Source: Blastococcus saxobsidens (GTDB lineage Bacteria > Actinomycetota > Actinomycetes > Mycobacteriales > Geodermatophilaceae). From it: a DNA stretch of 64,000 bases. Below are positions 38,799 to 46,300 of this stretch, piece after piece. Position 1 is the stretch's first letter. The number at the start of each line of letters is the position of its first letter. The notes beneath the pieces are model-generated. The model did no database searches and was not told the origin of the DNA. It saw nothing but the letters and a program-made list of their open reading frames with translations. Position numbers and translations under genes: made by a program. Location of the stretch: positions 49,073 to 113,072 of the forward strand of contig NZ_POQT01000011.1 of the NCBI RefSeq assembly GCF_002938435.1. The letters run 5' to 3'.

Positions 38799-39059
38799 AT
38801 GAGTTCCGCCGACGGCTGGGACCTGACGGTCCCCGAGGATGCAGCCGAGCTGCTCGCTGAGCTGCGTCGCCACGGCGTGCGGCCCGGCCAGCGCCTGCAT
38901 GTGGTGCGCGCGGATAAGGAGCCGGAGCAGCCAAGCGGCGAAGACGCTGCCCGGCCCACCCGCGCGAAGCTCGACTTCATCGGTTCGGTGCACGGTGGTC
39001 CCGCGGACCTGTCCATCCGCACTGACGAGTACCTGCAGCGAGGCTTCGGCCGCGAGTGA
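38799..39059 (+). CDS. Antitoxin of a VapBC-type pair
   Basis: 86 residues. LTVPEDAAELLAELRRHGVRPGQRLHVV is an AbrB/VapB-like DNA-binding opening, and the tail KLDFIGSVHGGPADLSIRTD-EYLQRGFGRE ends in the short motif seen in many actinobacterial antitoxins paired with PIN toxins. Its stop overlaps the toxin's GTG (GTGA). Antitoxin identity rests on size, position and tail sequence. It likely stabilises the element in the cell. Confidence 0.8.
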   Translation: MSSADGWDLTVPEDAAELLAELRRHGVRPGQRLHVVRADKEPEQPSGEDAARPTRAKLDFIGSVHGGPADLSIRTDEYLQRGFGRE

Positions 39060-39481
39060 TCCTCGTCGACACGAACGTTCTCGTGGCGGCTGCCCGGACC
39101 GCCGACACCAATCACGACGCCGCGGCGCAATTGCTCGAGACCCTCGACGAGCCGCCGCTGGTTCCACCCACCGTGCTCGCGGAGGTCTGTTACCTCCTCA
39201 ACGAGTGGGGTGGACCCGGCGCCGAGGTCCGGTTCCTTCGCGACCTCCGACCCGGCGGCCTCCGACTCGCCGAGCTGACCACTGCCGACGTCGCACGCAT
39301 GGCCGATCTGGTTGAGCGGTACGCGGACCTCCGTCTCGGCGGAACCGACGCCTCGCTCGTCGCCATCGCCGAGCGCCTGCGCATCGATCGGATCGCCACC
39401 TTCGACCGGCGCCATTTCACGGTCGTCCGCCCCGCCCACGTCGCGACGTTCACGCTGCTTCCCGGGATCACGTCAAGCTGA
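39056..39481 (+). CDS. PIN-domain toxin (VapC-like ribonuclease)
   Basis: 141 residues. The PIN acidic residues are all seen: LVDTNVLVAA (first Asp), VLAEVCYLL (Glu), GTDASLVAIAERL (Asp) and ATFDRRHF (last Asp). VapC toxins cleave tRNA or rRNA when free of antitoxin. GTG 39056 gives the canonical start MILVDTN and overlaps the antitoxin stop, so the pair is translationally coupled. Confidence 0.9.
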   Translation: MILVDTNVLVAAARTADTNHDAAAQLLETLDEPPLVPPTVLAEVCYLLNEWGGPGAEVRFLRDLRPGGLRLAELTTADVARMADLVERYADLRLGGTDASLVAIAERLRIDRIATFDRRHFTVVRPAHVATFTLLPGITSS

Positions 39482-39632
39482 CCGGATGCCCCGCCGGGCC
39501 GGGCGGGGCGCGGCGCGCGGTCGAACTCCGAGGACGGCGTCGGGGCCCGGACACGGCGCAGTGTCAGGCCCTCGGACTACGTTCGGCCGCGTCGGTGTCC
39601 GGCGAGGTCCATGCGGATTGAAGGGCGGAGCC

Positions 39633-40787
39633 ATGGCGAGCATCCAGGACCGGTGGCGTCGCAAGGACCCGGCCACCGGCCGCCTGGTGCCCACGGGGCT
39701 GGACGGCAAGGGGCTGCGCTACCGCCCGCAGTTCCGGGACCCGTCGGGCCGCCAGATCATGAAGGGGTTCGCGCTCAAGCGGGACGCGCAGCGTTGGCTG
39801 ACCGAACAGACCGCCCACATCGTTCGGGGCACCTACGTCGACCCGGGCGCCGGTCGCACTACGTTCGCCGAGTTCTACGCGGACTGGTCCAGCCGGCAGG
39901 TGTGGGCACCGGGGACGGTCCTCGCGATGAACCTCGCGGCCGGTTCGGTGCCGTTCGCCGACCTCCCGCTGAGATCGCTGCGCCGCTCGCACGTCGAGGG
40001 CTGGGTCAAGGCAATGGTCAACCGCGGTCTTGCCCCCGGCACCGTGCACACGCGGGTGAACAACGTGCGCGCCGTCCTCCGCGGCGCCGTCGCCGACAGG
40101 CTGATGGCGAGTGATCCGAGCGTCGGCGTCGCGCTCCCCCGGCGCCGCCGGGCGGCAGCCGCGATGACCCTGCCCACCGCAGCCCAGGTCGGCGACGTCC
40201 TCCAGGCCGCCGACGACGCCTTCCGCCCGTTCGTCGCCCTCTGCGCGTTCGCCGGCCTGCGGCTCGGCGAGGCCGCCGCCGTCCAGGTCGAAGACATCGA
40301 CTTCCTGCGGCGCACGCTCACCGTCACCCGCCAGGTGCAGCGAGGCGGCGCGGGCCGGGTCGAGGTGCGGCCGCCCAAGTACGGAAGCGAGCGGGTCGTC
40401 TTCCTCGCCCCGGGGCTTGTCGACATCCTGGCGGCGCATGTCGCCGCGTTCTGCCCGGGTGGTGGATGGCTCTTCACCGGAGAAGCGGGACAGCCCCCGC
40501 ACCAGAACACTGTCGGCTACCGCTGGCGCACCACCACCGCGGCGGCCGGCATCGCGGGGCTTCGACTGCACGACCTCCGGCACTTCTACGCCTCCGGCCT
40601 GATCGCGGCCGGCTGCGACGTCGTCACCGTGCAGCGGGCCCTCGGGCACGCCTCCGCCACCACGACACTGAACACGTACAGCCACCTGTGGCCGAGCGCC
40701 GAGGACCGCACCCGGACCGCCGCGCAGGCCTTGCTCGCAGATTCTTGTGGACTGAGTGTGGATTCGGAGGGATCAACAAGCCGCTGA
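39633..40787 (+). CDS. int: Tyrosine site-specific integrase
   Basis: 384 residues. An AP2-like N-terminal arm-binding region (RWRRKDPATGRL, YRPQFRDPSGRQ), a SAM-like core-binding domain and a catalytic domain follow. Catalytic residues: Arg in FAGLRLGEAAA, Lys in PPKYGSERVV, His/Arg in LHDLRHFYASG, His in LGHASATTT and Tyr in NTYSHLWP. ATG 39633 is preceded by GGCGGAG. The stop lies 21 bp before the attR core, and its last codons contain the 19-bp arm repeat. It should catalyse integration at the ychF 3' end. Confidence 0.95.
   Translation: MASIQDRWRRKDPATGRLVPTGLDGKGLRYRPQFRDPSGRQIMKGFALKRDAQRWLTEQTAHIVRGTYVDPGAGRTTFAEFYADWSSRQVWAPGTVLAMNLAAGSVPFADLPLRSLRRSHVEGWVKAMVNRGLAPGTVHTRVNNVRAVLRGAVADRLMASDPSVGVALPRRRRAAAAMTLPTAAQVGDVLQAADDAFRPFVALCAFAGLRLGEAAAVQVEDIDFLRRTLTVTRQVQRGGAGRVEVRPPKYGSERVVFLAPGLVDILAAHVAAFCPGGGWLFTGEAGQPPHQNTVGYRWRTTTAAAGIAGLRLHDLRHFYASGLIAAGCDVVTVQRALGHASATTTLNTYSHLWPSAEDRTRTAAQALLADSCGLSVDSEGSTSR
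40741..40759. repeat. 19-bp direct repeat, right arm copy
   Basis: Identical to 29708-29726, 49 bp inside attR and within the 3' codons of the integrase gene. Confidence 0.7.
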
Positions 40788-40806
40788 CCTGCGGTTTTAT
40801 ACCTAT

Positions 40807-41880
40807 CTACACGTTGAAGCGGAACTCCACGACGTCGCCGTCGGCCATGACGTACTCCTTGCCCTCCATGCGGACCCAGCCCTTGGACTTGGCCTCGGCC
40901 ATGGAGCCGGCCTCGACCAGCTGGTCGAAGCTGACGATCTCGGCCTTGATGAAGCCGCGCTGGAAGTCGGTATGGATGACACCGGCGGCCTGGGGCGCGG
41001 TCGCGCCGACCGGGATGGTCCAGGCGCGCGCCTCCTTGGGCCCGGCGGTCAGGTAGGTCTGCAGGCCCAGCGTGCGAAAGCCGACCTTGGCCAGCTGGTC
41101 CAGCCCCGGCTCGTCCTGGCCGATGGAGGCCAGCAGCTCGGCGGCCTCGTCGGCGGGCAGCTCGATGAGCTCGGACTCGGTCTGCGCGTCCAGGAAGATC
41201 GCCTCGGCCGGGGCGACCAGCCCGCGCAGCTCGTCGAGCAGCTCGGTGTTGGCCAGCTCGTCGGCGTCGACGTTGAAGACGTACAGGAACGGCTTGGTGG
41301 TCATGAGGCTCAGCTCGCGCAGCGGCTCGGGGTCGACGCCGGCGGCGAACAGGGTGTGGCCCTCGTCGAGGATCTTCTGCGCGGCCTGGGCGGCGGACAG
41401 CAGGCCGGCGCGCTCCTTGTCCTTCTTGGCTTCCTTCTCCAGCCGCGGAACGGCCTTCTCCAGCGTTTGCATGTCGGCCAGCACGAGCTCGGTGTTGATC
41501 GTCTCGATGTCGTCGGCCGGGCTGACCTTGCCCTCGACGTGCACGACGTCGGGGTCGGTGAAGACGCGGATGACCTGGCAGATCGCGTCGCTCTCGCGGA
41601 TGTTGGCGAGGAACTTGTTGCCCAGGCCGGCGCCTTCGCTGGCGCCGCGGACGATTCCGGCGATGTCCACGAACGAGACGGTCGCCGGGATGATCTTCTG
41701 GCTGCCGAAGATCCCGGCGAGGGTGTCCAGCCGCGGGTCGGGCACGCCCACCACACCGACGTTCGGCTCGATCGTCGCGAACGGGTAGTTCGCCGCGAGG
41801 ACGTCGTTCTTGGTCAGGGCGTTGAACAGCGTCGACTTGCCGACGTTGGGCAGGCCGACGATCCCGATGGTGAGGCTCAC
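40807..41880 (-). CDS. ychF: Redox-regulated ATPase/GTPase YchF
   Basis: 357 residues, the universally conserved Obg-family ATPase that binds ribosomes. P-loop GLPNVGKST (about 9-17), switch and G3 FVDIAGIVRGASEGAG, the NVDADE region in place of NKxD, and the C-terminal TGS-like domain ending VMADGDVVEFRFNV. GTG 41880 gives the standard VSLTIGIVG start. The last five codons lie in the attR core and the stop codon is TAG from the element, while the displaced copy at 29591 reads TGA, so the protein is unaltered by integration. Confidence 0.96.
   Translation of the reverse strand: MSLTIGIVGLPNVGKSTLFNALTKNDVLAANYPFATIEPNVGVVGVPDPRLDTLAGIFGSQKIIPATVSFVDIAGIVRGASEGAGLGNKFLANIRESDAICQVIRVFTDPDVVHVEGKVSPADDIETINTELVLADMQTLEKAVPRLEKEAKKDKERAGLLSAAQAAQKILDEGHTLFAAGVDPEPLRELSLMTTKPFLYVFNVDADELANTELLDELRGLVAPAEAIFLDAQTESELIELPADEAAELLASIGQDEPGLDQLAKVGFRTLGLQTYLTAGPKEARAWTIPVGATAPQAAGVIHTDFQRGFIKAEIVSFDQLVEAGSMAEAKSKGWVRMEGKEYVMADGDVVEFRFNV
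40809..40825. repeat. attR core repeat (17 bp)
   Basis: Identical to 29591-29607. Here it completes ychF; the TAG stop (40807-40809, read on the minus strand) comes mostly from the element. Confidence 0.85.
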
Positions 41881-41983
41881 GGGAGTCCAGCGTACGGGCC
41901 GGTCGCAGCGACCCGGCTGGGTCATCGACGGTCGACCGGGCGCCCGGACCGCTCGACGGAACCGCGGATCTCCCCGGCAGCGG

Positions 41984-42490
41984 TCAGCCGGTCGGTGAGG
42001 CCGGGGGCTCCGATGCCCCCGGGCTCCCGGAGGTGGCGGGCGCCTCTCCGGGCGACCGGCTCGGCACCTGCCCGACGACCTCGCAGTCCTCGATGTTGAC
42101 CTGCAACCGCTCCTGGAGCGGCTGCAGCCGGCGGACGACCTCGTCGAGGCGTGCCGCGTTCATCGCGGCGAGGCCCTCGGCGAGATCGTCGACGACGTCC
42201 ACGGTGTCCTGCGCGGCGTTGATCGCCCGCAGGCAGGCGGCGTTGACCGCCAGCTCCCCCGTGACGCCGGCCGGCAAGCCAGGGGTTGCCGCGGCCGGGC
42301 CCCCCGGGTCGGACGTCCCCGCGGCTCCGGGAGCGGCGCTCGACGGCACCGGCGCGCGCCCGGCCAGCAGGGCGATGGTGACCGCTCCGATGACCAGCCC
42401 CAGCAGGAACACCCCGGTGAGCGCCCACCAGCGCAGCGCCCGTCGCAGCACGCCCCCTGTCTCCGGTGACCTGGTGCCTTGCTCGGACAT
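41984..42490 (-). CDS. Hypothetical single-pass membrane protein
   Basis: 168 residues from ATG 42490, with AGGAG upstream. A short cytosolic start, one hydrophobic helix (WWALTGVFLLGLVIGAVTIALL), a Pro/Ala/Gly-rich linker and a conserved-looking extracellular helical part with two cysteines (ACLRAINAAQDTVDVVDDLA; IEDCEVVG), then a low-complexity tail. No known family. Divergent from the MMPL gene. Confidence 0.6.
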   Translation of the reverse strand: MSEQGTRSPETGGVLRRALRWWALTGVFLLGLVIGAVTIALLAGRAPVPSSAAPGAAGTSDPGGPAAATPGLPAGVTGELAVNAACLRAINAAQDTVDVVDDLAEGLAAMNAARLDEVVRRLQPLQERLQVNIEDCEVVGQVPSRSPGEAPATSGSPGASEPPASPTG

Positions 42491-42612
42491 GGGGGCTCCT
42501 CGCGTCCAGCGGCGTCTCCTCGGGGCCCTTACCCTGCCAGTGCGGTAGCCAGACGGCGGCGCGACGGGGAGGCCCAGGTGCGGGTGCCCGGAACCAGCGT
42601 TCGGGCGCAGCC

Positions 42613-44913
42613 ATGACCACCCCCGGACGCGGACCGGCGCGGTCCTCACCCCTGGCCGGCCTCGCGCACGGCTACCGGTGGGCGGTGGTGCGCGGCCGCT
42701 GGTTCGTGGTCGCGGGCTGGATCCTCGCCACCGTCGTCGTGTCGATGGCCCTGCCGTCCTCCGGAGGTGGCGGTGGCGGCCGGATCGGCAGCCTGCTGCC
42801 GGCCGAGAGCGAAGCGGTGGCCACCCAGGCGCGCAGCCTGGCGTCGTTCCGCGTACCGGTGCTCTCCGAGACCTCCGTGGTGGTCCACGACCCGGACGGC
42901 CTGAGCGTCCTCACGCGTGCCGACATCGCGCTATGGGCCCTCACCTACACCCAGACCTACCTCGACGGCACCGCGCCGTCCGGTGACGGCAACATCGTCG
43001 CCGCCGTCCCCATCCCCACCTCGTCGCCCACGACGGCGGTCACCTACCTGTACGTCACCGGCGGGACGTCGCTCAACGACACCGCGGCGCTCGCCCAGCA
43101 GTACGCGGCGCACTTCGACAACCAGCGGTCGGTGCAGACCTACGTGACCGGGGTGGTCCCCGCCCAGGTGCGGCAGGCGTTCTACCTGCAGTCCCGCATC
43201 CACATCTTCGAGATCGCGACTCTGGTGCTCATCGCGATGGTGGTGGGGCTGGCCTTCCGCTCCGTCGTCGCACCGTTCGTCGTCCTCCTCACCGCCGGGC
43301 TGGGCTACCTGGTCGCGATCCGCAGCCTGGGACTGCTGGCCTCCTCGCTGGGCTTCGCGCTCCCCGACCAGCTGCAACCGCTGATCGCCGCCCTGCTCAT
43401 CGGCGTGATCACCGACTACTGCGTGCTGTTCTTCTCCGGCCTGCGCCAGCAGCTCGAGCGGGGCCTCCCCCGGCTGGAGGCGGCCTACGAGGCCACCCGG
43501 GTGGAGGCGCCGATCATCGCCGTCGCCGGCATCACGGTCGCGGCCGGCACGGCGGCGTTGCTGGCGGCCGACTTCGAGCTGTTCCGGGCGTTCGGCCCCG
43601 CGCTGTCGCTCACGGTGGTCGTCGGGGTGCTGGTCTCGCTCACCCTCGTGCCGGCGCTGATGGCGATCCTCGGTGCGCGCCTGTTCGCCCCGGGAGGTCC
43701 CCGTCTGTCGCGGGAGAAGGCCGGGCGAGGGGTCGGGACGCTCGTCCGGATCATCGTCGACCGGCGCGGGGCCGCCGTCGCCGCAGCCCTGAGCGTGGGG
43801 TTCCTCGCCCTCACCGCGCTGCCACTGACGAGCCTCCGCCTGGACCTGTCGTTCACCGGCGGCCTGCCCGGTGGAGACCCGGTGGCCCGCGGGGCGGCGG
43901 TCCTGGAGGAGGCCGGGCTGCGGGGCGTGGAGGCGCCGACGGAGATCCTCGTGGAGGAGCCCGGGGTCGCTGATCGACGCGAGGACCTCGAGCGGCTCCA
44001 GGCGGCCATCGCCGACCAGCCCGGTGTCGCCGAGGTGCTCGGCCCCGCGCAGAACCCGCTGCCCGACAACTACGGCGTCGTCTTCTCCGCCGACGGGAGC
44101 GCGGCGCGCTTCGTGGTGATCCTGGACAGCGATCCGCTGGCTGCGCCGGCCATCGACGACCTCCGGGCGCTGGACTCCCGGCTGGAGGTGCTCGCCGCAG
44201 AGGCCGGACTCGGCAACGCGACCGTCTCCCTCACCGGCCAGACCGCGATCGCCGGGGAGCTGGCGGAGCTGACGGCGGACAACCTGCGGCTGACGCTGCT
44301 GGTGGCGCTGGCGGTCGAGCTGGTCATCCTCGTGGCCTACCTGCGTGCACTGCTGGCCCCGATCGCCCTGCTGATCACCAGCGCGCTGGGTGTCGCCGCA
44401 GCGCTGGGGCTGACCGTGGTCGTCTTCCAGTACCTGCTCGGCGATCCCGGGATCACCTTCTACGCACCGTTCGCGACGGCGGTGCTGCTGGTCGCCCTCG
44501 GTTCGGACTACAACGTCTTCGCGGTGGGCTCCATCTGGGAGGCGTCCGGCCGGCTGCCGCTGAGCAGGGCCATCGCCGTCGCGATGCCGAGCACGGCCCG
44601 GGCCATCAGCGCAGCCGGTCTCATCCTGGCCACCACGTTCGCGATGGTGGGGATCATCCCGTTGGACACCTTCCGCCAGGTGGCCTTCACGATGGCGGTC
44701 GGCCTGCTCCTGGACACCTTCCTCATCCGACCGGTGCTCACGCCCGCCGTGCTCGTGCTGCTCGGTCGCACGGCCAGCTGGCCGAGCCGGAGGGTGCGCA
44801 CCGAAGCGGTGTCGGCCGAGGAGCTGCGGCGCACCGCACTGGCAGCGGCTCGCGACCCCAGCGGCAGCACCGGCAGCGGCGAGGCGCTGGAGCTCGTCGG
44901 GGCGAAGCGATGA
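42613..44913 (+). CDS. MMPL/RND family membrane transporter
   Basis: 766 residues. Two repeated units, each with a long helix then an extracytoplasmic domain and five clustered helices (for example LAFRSVVAPFVVLLTAGLGY and LITSALGVAAALGLTVV). GxxxDY-type motifs typical of MMPL proton relay appear as LLIGVITDYCVLFFSGLR and LLVALGSDYNVFAVG. MMPL proteins export lipids or siderophores in actinobacteria; the substrate here is unknown. It overlaps the following DUF2993 gene by 4 bp (ATGA), which suggests a lipid-related role for both. Confidence 0.9.
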   Translation: MTTPGRGPARSSPLAGLAHGYRWAVVRGRWFVVAGWILATVVVSMALPSSGGGGGGRIGSLLPAESEAVATQARSLASFRVPVLSETSVVVHDPDGLSVLTRADIALWALTYTQTYLDGTAPSGDGNIVAAVPIPTSSPTTAVTYLYVTGGTSLNDTAALAQQYAAHFDNQRSVQTYVTGVVPAQVRQAFYLQSRIHIFEIATLVLIAMVVGLAFRSVVAPFVVLLTAGLGYLVAIRSLGLLASSLGFALPDQLQPLIAALLIGVITDYCVLFFSGLRQQLERGLPRLEAAYEATRVEAPIIAVAGITVAAGTAALLAADFELFRAFGPALSLTVVVGVLVSLTLVPALMAILGARLFAPGGPRLSREKAGRGVGTLVRIIVDRRGAAVAAALSVGFLALTALPLTSLRLDLSFTGGLPGGDPVARGAAVLEEAGLRGVEAPTEILVEEPGVADRREDLERLQAAIADQPGVAEVLGPAQNPLPDNYGVVFSADGSAARFVVILDSDPLAAPAIDDLRALDSRLEVLAAEAGLGNATVSLTGQTAIAGELAELTADNLRLTLLVALAVELVILVAYLRALLAPIALLITSALGVAAALGLTVVVFQYLLGDPGITFYAPFATAVLLVALGSDYNVFAVGSIWEASGRLPLSRAIAVAMPSTARAISAAGLILATTFAMVGIIPLDTFRQVAFTMAVGLLLDTFLIRPVLTPAVLVLLGRTASWPSRRVRTEAVSAEELRRTALAAARDPSGSTGSGEALELVGAKR

Positions 44914-45650
44914 CCGCCGTCCTCTCGGCCCTCCGGGTCCGGATCTCGACCGCGGTGCTCGCCGCCAGCGTCGTGCTCGGCACCGCCCTGCTGCTGTGGG
45001 GCGCCGACACCCTCGCCCGCTGGACGGTGGAGGGCTACGTGGCCAGGCAGGTGCAGGCTCTGACCGGCGTGCTGGAGGTCCCGTCGGTCGAGGTCCGCGG
45101 CACCTTCTTCTTGCCGCAGATGCTCAGCGGCCGGTACGAGCACGTGGAGATCGGCATCGAGGACCTGCGCTCGGGGCCGCTGCGGCTGGAGCGGATGACC
45201 GCGGAGCTGACCGGCGTGCACGTCGCGTTCCGCGACCTCGTCGGGCAGAACGTCGTCCCCCTCTACATCGAGGAGAGCCGGGAACGCGCGACGCTCACGT
45301 TCGAGGACCTCAACCACTACCTGGACGTCACCGGGCGACCGGTCGTGGTCGAGAGCGCCCCGGACGGCGAGGTGCTGCTCACCGGGGCGGTGGAGGTGTT
45401 CGGCCAGGCGATCTCGGCGTCGTCCCGGATCGCCGTGGGCACCGACGACGGCAGCCTGTCGGTGAGGCCGACGGGACTGCAGACGGGCACCGTCCTCGAC
45501 GGCGCCGGCGAGGCCCTCCTGCGCCAGCGGTTCACCTTCCTGGTGCCCATGGATCCGTTGCCCTTCGGGCAGCGGATCGTCGCGGTCGCCGCGGGAGACA
45601 CCGCATTCCACGTCCAGGCCGGGGGCAGCGGGGTGGTCGTCGCGCCGTGA
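44910..45650 (+). CDS. DUF2993 (LmeA-like) lipid-binding protein
   Basis: 246 residues. One N-terminal membrane helix (TAVLAASVVLGTALLLWGAD), then a tubular-type domain with VPSVEVRGTFFLPQMLSGRYEHVEI and LRLERMTAELTGVHV blocks of DUF2993. LmeA of mycobacteria binds phosphoinositides and helps lipoglycan maturation, so a periplasmic lipid-binding role is likely. The start overlaps the MMPL stop; the pair probably acts together. Confidence 0.85.
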   Translation: MTAVLSALRVRISTAVLAASVVLGTALLLWGADTLARWTVEGYVARQVQALTGVLEVPSVEVRGTFFLPQMLSGRYEHVEIGIEDLRSGPLRLERMTAELTGVHVAFRDLVGQNVVPLYIEESRERATLTFEDLNHYLDVTGRPVVVESAPDGEVLLTGAVEVFGQAISASSRIAVGTDDGSLSVRPTGLQTGTVLDGAGEALLRQRFTFLVPMDPLPFGQRIVAVAAGDTAFHVQAGGSGVVVAP

Positions 45651-45724
45651 CCCCGGGGAGGTCGTCCGGACCCCCGGTCAGGGTTGATGACAGGTGTGTG
45701 GCGATCGCCCTCGATCGGTCCATT

Positions 45725-45740
45725 TGTGACCTGGATCACC
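45725..45740. promoter_or_regulatory. Candidate CRP/GlxR-type operator
   Basis: TGTGA-N6-TCACC (45725-45740) matches the TGTGA-N6-TCACA consensus of CRP-family regulators with one mismatch. It ends 13 bp before the lipoprotein ATG, a position suited to repression. Confidence 0.4.
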
Positions 45741-45753
45741 CTAGCCTGGTTCC

Positions 45754-46188
45754 ATGGGTACCAGACACAGCCGAAGATCAGCGATCGTCCTCGCCGGCGG
45801 CCTCTTCGTGGTCCCGCTGGCCGCATGCACCGGCACCGGCACCGGCACCGGCACCGAGGAGAACACCGGCTCATCGGTCCTCCCCAGCGCGAGCGAGGGG
45901 GTCGAGTCGGCCACCTCCGCCGCGGCATCGGCCGCCGAGAGCGTCGACGGGGAGGTGGACTGCTCCGGGACCTCCTGCACCGTGAGTTTGAGCCCCGACG
46001 CCGGGGACGTCGAGGTGCTCGGCACGCGCCTGGCGTACGAGGGCGTCCAGGACGGCGAGGCCACCGTCGTGGTCGGCGACCGGACCGTGACGTGCGCGGA
46101 AGGTGAGTCGGTCGAGGCCGGCCCGCTGACGCTCGAGTGCACGACGGTCTCGGAGGACAGGCTCTCCATGACGGCCTCGCTCGGCTGA
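45754..46188 (+). CDS. Putative secreted lipoprotein
   Basis: 144 residues. Signal peptide with RHSRR, a hydrophobic core IVLAGGLFVVPL and lipobox LAAC at about residue 25. The mature part starts with a Thr-Gly run encoded by tandem ACCGGC units, then a Ser/Ala/Glu linker and a small domain with four cysteines (DCSGTSCTVSL, TVTCAEG, LECTTV) likely forming disulfides. Family unknown. Confidence 0.75.
   Translation: MGTRHSRRSAIVLAGGLFVVPLAACTGTGTGTGTEENTGSSVLPSASEGVESATSAAASAAESVDGEVDCSGTSCTVSLSPDAGDVEVLGTRLAYEGVQDGEATVVVGDRTVTCAEGESVEAGPLTLECTTVSEDRLSMTASLG
45829..45852. repeat. ACCGGC tandem microsatellite (4 units)
   Basis: Four perfect 6-bp units directly after the lipobox cysteine codon, encoding alternating Thr-Gly. 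In-frame slippage would change only linker length. Confidence 0.8.
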
Positions 46189-46300
46189 TCCCGCGAGGGC
46201 GCAAGGTCCGCCGCCCGGTCGACGACGGCGGCATGGCCCCCGCCACGGCGGCGTCCGAAAACCGCCAGAACGCGTCGTCCGGCACTGGCATGATCGACCC

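Larger units (their letters stand above)
29591..40825. mobile_element. 11.2-kb integrative (mobilizable) element in the 3' end of ychF
   Basis: The 17-bp sequence acacgttgaagcggaac occurs at 29591-29607 and again at 40809-40825, where it encodes the last codons of ychF on the minus strand. Between them lie a tyrosine integrase adjacent to the right repeat, a MobF relaxase adjacent to the left repeat, a LysR-controlled catabolic operon and a VapBC pair. Integration at the end of a conserved gene, duplication of its end, and integrase next to one end are the classical layout of a site-specific element. No FtsK/SpoIIIE-like translocase, T4SS coupling protein, replication initiator or excisionase was seen, so it probably needs a helper or is decayed. 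Confidence 0.87.
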
